Positions 25,539 to 33,614 of a stretch of 33,689 bases of DNA are shown here, piece by piece. The notes under the pieces are model-generated. The model was given only the letters and a program-made list of their open reading frames with translations, was not told the DNA's origin and ran no database searches. The translations under genes and the position numbers were made by a program. Each line of letters begins with the position of its first letter. Within the stretch, counting starts at the first letter, position 1. The stretch comes from Leptospira biflexa (GTDB lineage: Bacteria; Spirochaetota; UBA4802; UB4802): contig DYLU01000036.1 in NCBI GenBank assembly GCA_020721905.1, positions 1 to 33,689 of the forward strand. Direction: 5' to 3'.

Positions 25539-26366
25539 ATGAAAACAAGATTTATCCGCATAGACGATATATCAGAGATCGATACATCCAAAATCAGTAC
25601 ATTTGATTTAGCTAACCGTTATATTGACAAATATGGCAACATGTATGGGTTAAGATACAACAGAGCCGAAAGAAAAATAGAGATAGTTAAAATCATGCGA
25701 ACACCCCGAAAGCATGCTTCATATTTTTCACAGAAGTTGCAACGCAAACCTGAAAAAGTGGAAAGCGTGCATCAGGACGACTATATAGGCGAGGTTATGG
25801 AATTTGACCCCGAAATGTGTATCAATCATATTGTGGAAATTACAAAGACGCATAAAGACCGTCTTAACGGGATTATCATAAGCATAGCAAATTCTAATAT
25901 CATTTCAGATTCTGATAAAATGACATGGAATACAATGAATGATTATTTCAGAAATTTAGACATGGATGGCATACAGGCACTTGAAAAGATTGTTGAATTG
26001 TACAATGAATTTAACAATTACCCACGATCAATAATCTACTATCAATCAAAATTAGATACAAAGCACCGTAAAATACTTGATGGAATACCTTCTGAAACGT
26101 CAAAATTGCGCTATGTAAGGTATTACGAAATGTGGTATCAGGTAAAAAATGCCTATAAAATTATTATAAAAATACTATCGGATATAAAATTTTTACTGGA
26201 ACAGCAGCACATTGATGAAAAACGCGCCATGACTCCATTCCAAAAACAAACCTATTCTGATGCAATAACATCAATTGACAATACACTTGCTGAAGCAAAT
26301 AAAATCCTTTCTGATTGTGCTCTGATTGCAAATATGATCAGTACAGGTACATCATTTGTTGGATAA
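25539..26366 (+). CDS. Unrecognised protein encoded with the PilZ gene
   Basis: The 275-residue soluble protein has no signal peptide, membrane segment or family motif I recognise. The first 90 residues are mixed and charged with aromatic residues (YIDKYGNMYGLRYNRAERKIE). The remainder is predicted mostly helical (for example IQALEKIVELYNEFNNYP and an extended Lys/Ile-rich stretch around residue 205-230), compatible with an adaptor or helical bundle. It follows the PilZ gene by six bases, so a partnership with the c-di-GMP-binding protein is the obvious inference. It is convergent with the M16 peptidase gene, nine bases away. Confidence 0.7.
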   Translation: MKTRFIRIDDISEIDTSKISTFDLANRYIDKYGNMYGLRYNRAERKIEIVKIMRTPRKHASYFSQKLQRKPEKVESVHQDDYIGEVMEFDPEMCINHIVEITKTHKDRLNGIIISIANSNIISDSDKMTWNTMNDYFRNLDMDGIQALEKIVELYNEFNNYPRSIIYYQSKLDTKHRKILDGIPSETSKLRYVRYYEMWYQVKNAYKIIIKILSDIKFLLEQQHIDEKRAMTPFQKQTYSDAITSIDNTLAEANKILSDCALIANMISTGTSFVG

Positions 26367-26375
26367 AATATAGTA

Positions 26376-27734
26376 TTATTCAGCCATGCTATAGTTTATG
26401 TTACCAGTATCCAGCTGCTGTTTAACATCTTTATTACCCACAACCACAATGATATAGCCACTGACAATACTTTCAAAGGATGTAATAATATCATTGCATG
26501 TTACGGACACAATACCGTCAGGATATTCGTGAATATACGATTCCGGCAGCATATTATAATCAAGCCACATATAGTACTGTACAATATCACGCAACGAATT
26601 AAACTCAAAGATGTAGCTTTTTAAGAGTGATTCTTTTGCCCATTGCAGCTGCTGCTGGCCTGGTCCTGTTTTTGCAAAATCAGCTAAAACATTTTCCATT
26701 ATTTTGATAGTTGACAATGTCGTTGCTGCTTGAGTCTGAGCGTAGGCTAAAAATAATCCGGTATTTTTCCGCATACGTACAATTGATCCTGCGGAATACG
26801 CATATCCCCGTTTTACCCGTATTTCATCCATAAGCCATGAATTAAAAGAACCACCGCCCAGTATGTAATTACCAGCTTCCAGTGCATAACGGTTGTTGCT
26901 TTTAATTGACGGAGCAACCGTTGCAATGACAATCGTTGACTGCGGTATATCCTTTTCAATAAAATATATCCTTTTGGTGCTGGTATTCTTCCTGGCCTTT
27001 TCCATATCGGTAGTGTAATCACCATCATACCCGTCAGGCAGGGCGTTCGTCAAATGTGCTACGTGCTGCATCACGGTGTCTTTATTCAGCGATGTTATAA
27101 CTCCAATGCGCACATTCTCTTTAACAACGTATTGCTTCCACAGCTGCTCTAAATCAGCAACGGTTATTGCATCCAGTGACTCTTGTGTCATGACTGCTCC
27201 ATAGCCACTATCGCCAAATACATATTGCCGTGCTTTTTCCATGGCAATAGTCATTGGGTCATCCTCCTTTTGCTGTATCTCTTGCTTCAGCATAAAGCGG
27301 GCTGTTTGTGTTAAATGTTTTTCAAAAAGCGGATTTGCAATGATGTCAGCAAGGATTAGAAAAGCCTTAGCGGCCTCATCCTGATGAACACGCATGCTGA
27401 TAGTAACAGTTTCAAACGAGGCACTGACAAAATAGCGCCCACCTGTTGCATCAATGTACTCATTTATGGTGGGGTAATTCTTTGAACCGCCAAGCGACAG
27501 CACCAGCGCTGCCATCTGGCTAATACCGGCATTGGTGGCATTTTCATACAAAGAACCGGCACCAATAGAAATGTATACTGTACAGTGAGGCAATGTGTCC
27601 TGAGCATAAAAAACAGACACACCATTGCTTTTTATTGTTTCAATTGCAGGAAGAGTAATGAGCGCATCGCCAGCAAGATGAATTGGGATAAAAACAATAA
27701 ATAATAAAACTATTAAATATTTAATTTTTTTCAT
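26376..27734 (-). CDS. M16-family peptidase-like subunit lacking the zinc motif (non-catalytic partner)
   Basis: The 452-residue exported protein has a signal peptide (KYLIVLLFIVFIPIHLAGDA) and the M16 fold: an IGAGSLYENATNAGISQMAALVLSLGG segment where the catalytic subunit has HxxEH, here without that motif. It keeps the R/Y pair region RVKRGYAYSAGS near residue 315, typical of the non-catalytic half of bacterial M16B pairs, which helps bind substrate. It is downstream of the zinc-bearing partner by 66 bases, preceded by GGAGGAG. The two probably form a heterodimeric peptidase in the periplasm, which is inference from the pair. Confidence 0.85.
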   Translation of the reverse strand: MKKIKYLIVLLFIVFIPIHLAGDALITLPAIETIKSNGVSVFYAQDTLPHCTVYISIGAGSLYENATNAGISQMAALVLSLGGSKNYPTINEYIDATGGRYFVSASFETVTISMRVHQDEAAKAFLILADIIANPLFEKHLTQTARFMLKQEIQQKEDDPMTIAMEKARQYVFGDSGYGAVMTQESLDAITVADLEQLWKQYVVKENVRIGVITSLNKDTVMQHVAHLTNALPDGYDGDYTTDMEKARKNTSTKRIYFIEKDIPQSTIVIATVAPSIKSNNRYALEAGNYILGGGSFNSWLMDEIRVKRGYAYSAGSIVRMRKNTGLFLAYAQTQAATTLSTIKIMENVLADFAKTGPGQQQLQWAKESLLKSYIFEFNSLRDIVQYYMWLDYNMLPESYIHEYPDGIVSVTCNDIITSFESIVSGYIIVVVGNKDVKQQLDTGNINYSMAE

Positions 27735-27800
27735 TATAAACTCCTCCAGGTGATAGTTGCTTAAAAGAACTATAGCATCCTTGTTTTAATATGATACCTT

Positions 27801-29291
27801 TTACTTCTTTTTCAGTACAGCAACAGTTGCCCATTCTTTTTTGCAATAACTATCAATAACCCGCTGTATATCGCTTACAGTTACTCTGTGCAGGATATCA
27901 CTATAGGTCATAAGATATCGCCAATCGCCGGTTATTGTTTGATAGTAACTGATCATACGAGCAATTCCTGAATTGGTATCCATATCAAACAGCAAGGTTG
28001 ATTCAAGCCGCCGTATTGCTGCATTAATTTCTTCCTGGCTGCAGGTACTTTGCAATAGATTGAGTTCTTGATACACCATAGCTTCAACTTCTTCACAGGC
28101 AATTGATTCTTTTGGTGTTGCTTCAACAATAAATAAATTGTCATATCGGCTTCCGGGATAGCCATTATAGGCTGCAATATCTGATACAACCTTTTTGTCA
28201 ATAACCAGCTTTTTATACAGCCGTGAACTTTTGCCGCCTGAAAGTATTTCTGAGAGAATATCGAAAACATAATCATCAAAGTGAGGCATGGCAGGTTTAT
28301 GCCAGCCAATTAAAAGATATGGTGTTGCATCTGCATACGTTACCAGCCTTCTTGTGTTTTTAGTATCTTCTTTTATGGCAACAAAATCCTGTGACGGTGC
28401 CTGCGGTATTGTCCCGAAATACTGTTTCAGGATTTTCAGCGTTTGTGATGTATCCTGTTTACCCACAACGGTAATGGTCATATTTTTTGGAACATAATGG
28501 TCAAAATAAAATTTGCGCACCAGGCTCAATGACAAAAACGGGATATTTGATGTATAACCAATGGTGGGATGCCGGTACGGATGTGCTAAAAACGCAACGC
28601 CTAAAAAATCTTCAAACAATTTACTTTGCGGGTTGGATTCATACCGCATAAGACGTTCCTCGTACACGGTGTTGCGCTCGGTATAAAATTGTCTGAATAC
28701 CGGTTCCTTAATGCGCTCAGATTCAAGCTTTGCCCACAGTTCAAGCGCATCATTGGGAAGCTCAATGTAATACTGTGTCATGTCGCGTGATGTGCTTGCA
28801 TTAAAGTTTATGCCGCCTGCCTGCGTGTAAATGGCATCATACGCTGAGTTTACAACATACGCATTTGCCTTTTTTTGCAATGTTTGCAGGCGCTGTTTCA
28901 GCTGTGGCAATTGCACATTATCAGGATTTGTTAATGAAATTCTATCTATTGTTTCACCCAATGCTTCAATCTGCTGCAGAAGCTTGTTTTCTTCCTCAAA
29001 GTTTGTTGTACCAATTGTTTTTGTACCTTTGAACATCATGTGTTCAAGTAAATGCGCTGCACCTGCAGTCTGGTAATTTTCATCAACCGAACCCACCTTA
29101 AACGAAATGATTAATGCCAGCGTTGGCGTATAGCCTCTGTTTACCAGCAAACAGGTAATGCCATTTGGAAGCGCAAGTTGTTGCACACCCAGATTATCCA
29201 GCAAATGATTTGAAAAACATGGGCGATAGCTCATGGGAAAGAGTGCAAGGATGAAAAAAATTATAACTGCCAGTCTTTGATATATTTTCAT
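27801..29291 (-). CDS. M16-family zinc peptidase (catalytic subunit)
   Basis: The 496-residue exported protein has the inverted zinc motif H80-L-L-E83-H84 and the distal acidic region ERNTVYEER (E205 and E212), the latter by comparison with pitrilysin/IDE being the likely third ligand. The spacing from H84 to E212 is about 128 residues, some 50 more than the usual gap, and the extra part (about 100-150) is Gln/Leu/Lys-rich and coiled-coil-like. The signal peptide (IFFILALFPM) is followed by a polar segment. GGAG lies 12 bases before the ATG. It is followed by the motif-less partner. The role may be periplasmic protein or peptide processing. Confidence 0.9.
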   Translation of the reverse strand: MKIYQRLAVIIFFILALFPMSYRPCFSNHLLDNLGVQQLALPNGITCLLVNRGYTPTLALIISFKVGSVDENYQTAGAAHLLEHMMFKGTKTIGTTNFEEENKLLQQIEALGETIDRISLTNPDNVQLPQLKQRLQTLQKKANAYVVNSAYDAIYTQAGGINFNASTSRDMTQYYIELPNDALELWAKLESERIKEPVFRQFYTERNTVYEERLMRYESNPQSKLFEDFLGVAFLAHPYRHPTIGYTSNIPFLSLSLVRKFYFDHYVPKNMTITVVGKQDTSQTLKILKQYFGTIPQAPSQDFVAIKEDTKNTRRLVTYADATPYLLIGWHKPAMPHFDDYVFDILSEILSGGKSSRLYKKLVIDKKVVSDIAAYNGYPGSRYDNLFIVEATPKESIACEEVEAMVYQELNLLQSTCSQEEINAAIRRLESTLLFDMDTNSGIARMISYYQTITGDWRYLMTYSDILHRVTVSDIQRVIDSYCKKEWATVAVLKKK

Positions 29292-29611
29292 AGTTTAAGA
29301 TTTCTCCATTATACTAAAGTATTTCATTATAAATGTTTTTAACAGTGCTACTATAGATATTTTAATCAGTTTGGAAGGCCGTAAATGTAACCATAGCAAA
29401 TTCTCCTGAAATAAAACATATCATAGTACTAAAAATTAAACTAAAGAATTATATAATACAACTGCTTTTTGGGTCGTGTGTATATAAACAATTTTCATCT
29501 ACAAAAAATTAATGAATAAATACGGTAAAAAATCCAAATAATTTTTTAATTTTTTTACATAAAAACGTATTAATAAATACAGCGGAAATTTTTTACAATT
29601 TCAGGTACATT
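29292..29611. other. AT-rich intergenic region between the M16 operon and the transposase remnant
   Basis: This 320-base gap contains no substantial ORF. One short minus-strand ORF with a good Shine-Dalgarno is listed separately. The rest is very AT-rich with T-runs near 29545-29560. No tRNA, palindrome cluster or clear promoter was found. Confidence 0.6.
29362..29394 (-). CDS. Possible 10-codon ORF upstream of the M16 operon
   Basis: ATG at 29394-29392 is followed by V-T-F-T-A-F-Q-T-D and TAA at 29364-29362. AGGAG at 29407-29403 lies eight bases upstream, as good as in many real genes in this window. It is on the M16 strand, about 70 bases before the peptidase start, so it could be a leader peptide or nothing. 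I include it only because of the Shine-Dalgarno and position. Confidence 0.2.
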   Translation of the reverse strand: MVTFTAFQTD

Positions 29612-30078
29612 ATGACATTATATAACAATCGTTATAGAATTGAATCATCCCGATTGCAGGGATATGATTATTCGCAGAACGGGGCATATTGTATTACAAT
29701 TTGTACAAAAAACAGGGAACAATATTTTGGAACAATTATTAATGGTGTAATGCATCATTCGCAAATGGGTGAAATTGCCAAACATGAATGGTTACGAACA
29801 CCACAATTACGCCCCGATACAAATATCGTCCTTGATGAATTTGTAATCATGCCCGATCATGTGCATATGATATTTTTTATAAATTTGGGCCACAATCAAA
29901 AAATGTTGCATCAATAATTCGCGGTTTTAAATCATCCGTAACCATGTATGCACGGAAAAATAATATCCCGTTTAACTGGCAAACGAGATATTATGATCAT
30001 ATTATCCGTAACAACGATGAATTGAATAATATACGAAAATATATTATAAATAATCCACTTAAATGGGAAAAATTATAG
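29612..30078 (+). pseudogene. REP-associated-type (Y1/HUH) transposase, frameshifted
   Basis: The first frame codes 101 residues with the RAYT features YCITICTKNREQYFG and FVIMPDHVHMI, the HVH of the HUH nuclease, then drifts into a stop at 29915-29917. The protein continues in the -1 phase: from a T-run at 29873-29878 it can be read as F-F-Y-K-F-G-P-Q-S, then SIIRGFKSSVT and RYYDHIIRN, and the catalytic-Tyr-type ending IRKYIINNPLKW, with stop at 30076-30078. Total length would be about 156 residues, normal for these enzymes. A one-base loss in the six-T run (or programmed slippage there) explains the break. AGGTACATT precedes the ATG. It is followed by a hairpin. Confidence 0.75.
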
Positions 30079-30100
30079 AGACGTCATAACTGGCGTCTCT
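30077..30100. terminator. Hairpin after the transposase, probable bidirectional terminator
   Basis: AGAGACGTC (30077-30085) pairs with GGCGTCTCT (30092-30100), a nine-base stem with one G-U pair and a six-base loop. On the plus strand TTTAA follows; on the minus strand ATAATTTTT follows, which is a better tail for the envelope operon ending at 30134. The stem overlaps the transposase stop codon, so it could equally be part of the element's own end. Confidence 0.5.
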
Positions 30101-30133
30101 TTAATGCTATATATACCTCAGTGATTATAATTT

Positions 30134-31489
30134 TTAAAATACAATATTTACCCCTGCCATGATAAAATGGCGTTCTGGTGTCCCTTCCGGATATGCATCA
30201 CCGGGTAAAAATAATCCATAATTGACAAAGAATGAAAAATCGTAAAATACCGGCCAGCGAAGCATTACATCAACCGCCTGACCAACAAAGCTTTCTGGTA
30301 ATCCTGCTTCGCCACCACCAATGTGTGATTCTTTTTTATCCTTCATATAGTATGAATAATACAGCACCAGATTCATTTTTTTAATACGATCACCACCCTT
30401 ATACAATGGCGATACACCAACGCCCGGGCGAATAACATGCAGATTCCCCAGCACAGGACGAAGTGCAAACCCGCCTAAAAATGTGCCAAAATACATGAAG
30501 CGTGTATCATCTTCAAGAGTGTTTCCTGTTGCATTAGTATAGCTTGTAGCATCCTCATCACCTGAGCCGTATGCATACTGCAGATTAAGCAAAGGCCTGT
30601 ATGCAGTTTTCCAGAAGTATCGGAATCCCGCAAGTACTGCCATTGCCTTAATATCACGTTTATCCTGAACACCCGGCATAATTGTTGCATACGATGTGCC
30701 CATCTGGTACACGTACTCAGCATAATAGGTCAGTTTGTCGCTCACCACTCCTTTAACACCAGCACCAATGTACTGTGTATCATAGGCTGACTTTGTGGTT
30801 TCCTCTTCATCCTGTTTGTCTTTTTCCATAAGGCCATACAGGTACATTGTGTTGTTATACAAAAAATCCTTTGAATACTGGGCAGCAGCAAATATCCGCC
30901 TGGCACCATCAGCTATATCGCGTGAACTTAGTCCGTAAGGGTTGTCATCCTTATTGAGTAACCCTGAATACATGCCAAATGCTTTGAGATCACCATACGG
31001 AGTATATACCTGCATCTCACCGCCATCACCGCGGCCATTGAGCACAAGCCCCGATCCGGCTACATAGTACTTTCGACCAAGCACAAATCGCAGTGTATTC
31101 TTCATGACGGGGATAGTAATTGATGCTATATCGAGGTCAAATACATTGCTGGTATTGTCAATATTGACATCCTGCTCGCGGATTACAGCAAGGTAACTGT
31201 CTTTTATACGAACATAGAGCGTTGAGTTTGCCCACAGGGTGCTCGTTAACCATACGCGGGCAGTTGTAACGGATGTCAGTAAGTCGGTATCCTGAGTGCG
31301 CAGATCAATCATCACCGGCGTCAACCATCCTCCGTACCGCAATACAAACGGTTTTGCCGGCTTTAGTGCAACAGCTAAATCCGGATCTGCCGACACATCA
31401 GGCAGGGGTATATACTCATCCTGCGCATACAGGAGGGAGGAGCAATGAACAGTAACTATCGCCAAAATTATTATGATTATTGTTTTCAT
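30134..31489 (-). CDS. Predicted outer-membrane beta-barrel, porin-like
   Basis: The 451-residue protein has a signal peptide (IIIILAIVTVHCSSLLYAQ) and a mature domain made of alternating amphipathic strands (for example LYVRIKDSYLAVI, LTYYAEYVYQMG, YRPLLNLQYAYG). It ends in Phe (GVNIVF), as outer-membrane barrels do. The pattern is like porin or alginate-export-type barrels, but no family signature was found. Its start overlaps the previous gene's stop by four bases. GGGGGTG precedes the ATG. It is the last gene of the envelope cluster. Confidence 0.7.
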   Translation of the reverse strand: MKTIIIIILAIVTVHCSSLLYAQDEYIPLPDVSADPDLAVALKPAKPFVLRYGGWLTPVMIDLRTQDTDLLTSVTTARVWLTSTLWANSTLYVRIKDSYLAVIREQDVNIDNTSNVFDLDIASITIPVMKNTLRFVLGRKYYVAGSGLVLNGRGDGGEMQVYTPYGDLKAFGMYSGLLNKDDNPYGLSSRDIADGARRIFAAAQYSKDFLYNNTMYLYGLMEKDKQDEEETTKSAYDTQYIGAGVKGVVSDKLTYYAEYVYQMGTSYATIMPGVQDKRDIKAMAVLAGFRYFWKTAYRPLLNLQYAYGSGDEDATSYTNATGNTLEDDTRFMYFGTFLGGFALRPVLGNLHVIRPGVGVSPLYKGGDRIKKMNLVLYYSYYMKDKKESHIGGGEAGLPESFVGQAVDVMLRWPVFYDFSFFVNYGLFLPGDAYPEGTPERHFIMAGVNIVF

Positions 31490-31917
31490 TCTTCACCCCC
31501 AAACCTGCCCATTACTTCCATAAGCTCTACACCGCTTAACTGTATATTTTCTCCGGATTCCGGCGGAAGATAACCCGCTGCAATACAGGCAAAAACCGCA
31601 TAGCGCTGACTTTTAAATATGGTAAACATAAGTGAATCTTTAAGCTGACTGTGTTTTGCTATCATATAGGCCACCAGACCTGCAGTGGCAGGCAGCTTTG
31701 CATCGTATACTTTTGGCAATATGCCTTTTGCCTTAAGCGCCGCAGCATCCTGCGCATAGCCATTAGATTTGCCATCAGTTGAAAGCATAAACAGTGTTAC
31801 TGCATCCTCAACCGTTGCAACCGGCTTTTTGGCCAATTGAACGGCAAACATGGCACTCTGAGCATACACAGCAGTTGCTGTAAAAAGAAATAACAAGAAT
31901 ATACTAAACTTCCGCAT
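31486..31917 (-). CDS. Small exported protein with SLH-like internal repeats
   Basis: The 143-residue protein has a signal peptide (KFSIFLLFLFTATAVYAQ). Two segments look alike: A-L-K-A-K-G-I-L-P followed by LPATAGLVAYMIAK, and C-I-A-A-G-Y-L-P followed by LSGVELMEVMGR. Each has a G-x-x-P turn and then a helix, as in S-layer homology motifs. It may anchor something at the envelope, but I am not certain of the family. A near-perfect AAGGAGGT is just before the ATG. It is translationally coupled to the barrel downstream (four-base overlap). Confidence 0.6.
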   Translation of the reverse strand: MRKFSIFLLFLFTATAVYAQSAMFAVQLAKKPVATVEDAVTLFMLSTDGKSNGYAQDAAALKAKGILPKVYDAKLPATAGLVAYMIAKHSQLKDSLMFTIFKSQRYAVFACIAAGYLPPESGENIQLSGVELMEVMGRFGGEE

Positions 31918-32072
31918 AAAACCTCCTTCATGTTTATGTCACTTCACACTATACTAATCCAACTAACTCATCCACTTTTCCACTGCAATCAGGAAATAAT
32001 ATCAATACCTCTTATTGCCATAGCCAGAGTATTTGTAGATATTTATTGCTACAATAGTTTTCTCTGGATTTT

Positions 32073-32804
32073 TTACTGATTCCAGATTAAATTTAGATCT
32101 ATGGTAACATCACCACCTGTGTTATCAAGAATATCAGCCGGCGTTTGATTGGAATCCACAAGCTGGTCACCATACTGGTTTATGGTATCGTCTTCTTCAT
32201 CGGTAAGATTATTTGGCGCCATATTGCCAATGTAGGTATTCTGCATATTCTTTGTGAGATCATCGCCCCGCGGATCATCATTGCCCTTTTGATAGTTAAG
32301 ATCGCCGCCTACTTTTTTATTTTCACCATCTGATTGCACCAAAAGCTCGCCTTCAGGCACTTCTACCTTCATACCAAAACCAGGTCCAAAACTTGTGTTC
32401 TGCTCGGTTCCCCGTACCGATGATGTTGCAACCGGTGTAGTAATATAAAAGCTTGTTTTTACCTTTGGAAGTTTCTTTACTTTTGCATTTACACTGCCGT
32501 AGGCAAGGCCTATCTGGTTGGTTGATTTATCCTTGTTAGCTATGTTTTTATACACCTTTATAAGGGTAAGGGGCTTTATTGTCACCAGATGCCCATCAAT
32601 ATCAAGCACCGCTTTTGACTTTGCACCAGTCTGTATCTTTGTGCCTTCGGTAAGCTGTTGACCCTTTTGCAACGGTTTGAACGCACCACCGCTGCTGTAC
32701 ACCACATCACCTTTTACCTGCACTACCGTTATGGCAGCATACAACGGTGTGATAGCAAACATACAGACTATCGCAGTAACTATCATTATATTTACTTTTT
32801 TCAT
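32073..32804 (-). CDS. FecR-domain secreted protein
   Basis: The 243-residue protein has a signal peptide (IVTAIVCMFAITPLYAA) and one FecR domain at about 25-165. The pattern is V-x-G-x-V, then G-x-x-L-x-x-G-x-x-I-x-T-G as LQKGQQLTEGTKIQTG, then A-x-L-x-I-D-G and ITTPVATSSVRGTEQ, the family's typical T-P-x-A-x-x-x-V-R-G-T. The last 60 residues are Asp/Asn/Gln-rich and probably unstructured. It lacks the cytoplasmic anti-sigma helix and membrane span of the TonB-linked FecR, so it is of the secreted type seen with envelope proteins. GGAGGA precedes the ATG. Confidence 0.85.
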   Translation of the reverse strand: MKKVNIMIVTAIVCMFAITPLYAAITVVQVKGDVVYSSGGAFKPLQKGQQLTEGTKIQTGAKSKAVLDIDGHLVTIKPLTLIKVYKNIANKDKSTNQIGLAYGSVNAKVKKLPKVKTSFYITTPVATSSVRGTEQNTSFGPGFGMKVEVPEGELLVQSDGENKKVGGDLNYQKGNDDPRGDDLTKNMQNTYIGNMAPNNLTDEEDDTINQYGDQLVDSNQTPADILDNTGGDVTIDLNLIWNQ

Positions 32805-32894
32805 TGTGTTCCTCCATACGTGGTATATATTTTAACATTCCTGCATTGCATTTACTATTGTCCACCTGCATAATTAGATTATAATCATCTATTG

Positions 32895-33614
32895 TTATGG
32901 CATGGAAATTTGATACTTATCACCTTCACCATATTGGTTAACTCCACTTAAAAAATATGTTTGACCATTTTCTAATGTTATATTTTCTATTGTGTAGGAA
33001 TAATCACCGTACTGATCAACCTGAGTACTAAACCCTGTTACTACATATTCAAGAATAGGAGTATCATTAACATCTTTATAAATTTTAAATGCAGTAGGGT
33101 TATAATTATAAGAAGAATTTGGGGTTATTGTTATTGTACTATTAGTAGAACTATAATAATACGGATAACCATCATTTATAAAAAATAATTTTCCCATCGC
33201 AATATCAAGTGTAACCTGCTGACCGGCAGTCAAATCCAGTGTGGTGATACCGCCATAAAATCTTTCTGCTGAATAATATGTATTATTTCCAACCACCTCA
33301 AATGTTCTTTGACTGCCTGCAGGTACTTCCAGCGTTATTCTTCCCGTATCACGCGGTATGGACTGCGTGATAGTTTCCATATCACTGGCTGATATCGTAA
33401 CACTGATTTTATCTACATATAATTCATCAGGTGGAGTATCAGCTTTAACAGGCCGGGAAAAGCTTATCCATGCAAGCAGGTGGTCAATCCAGCTACGCTG
33501 TGCCTGCTGTCGTATGCCCGTATCAATGGTTACGGTTGCCGTGTTTTCGTAGCTACATGATATTAATGCAGTAAAAAGTAGTGTAAGTACTAATAAACTG
33601 GTATGTCGTTTCAT
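32895..33614 (-). CDS. Predicted lipoprotein, family not recognised
   Basis: The 239-residue protein begins with a lipoprotein signal (KRHTSLLVLTLLFTALISC) in which Cys20 follows L-I-S, a lipobox. The mature part is beta-rich with Tyr/Ser/Thr/Asn repeats (SYNYNPTAFKIY, YGGITTLDLTAG), compatible with a beta-sandwich adhesin or surface protein. No family signature was found. GGAGGG lies before the ATG. The ATG overlaps the stop of a reading frame that enters from the right edge (TGA at 33613-33611). Confidence 0.65.
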   Translation of the reverse strand: MKRHTSLLVLTLLFTALISCSYENTATVTIDTGIRQQAQRSWIDHLLAWISFSRPVKADTPPDELYVDKISVTISASDMETITQSIPRDTGRITLEVPAGSQRTFEVVGNNTYYSAERFYGGITTLDLTAGQQVTLDIAMGKLFFINDGYPYYYSSTNSTITITPNSSYNYNPTAFKIYKDVNDTPILEYVVTGFSTQVDQYGDYSYTIENITLENGQTYFLSGVNQYGEGDKYQISMP

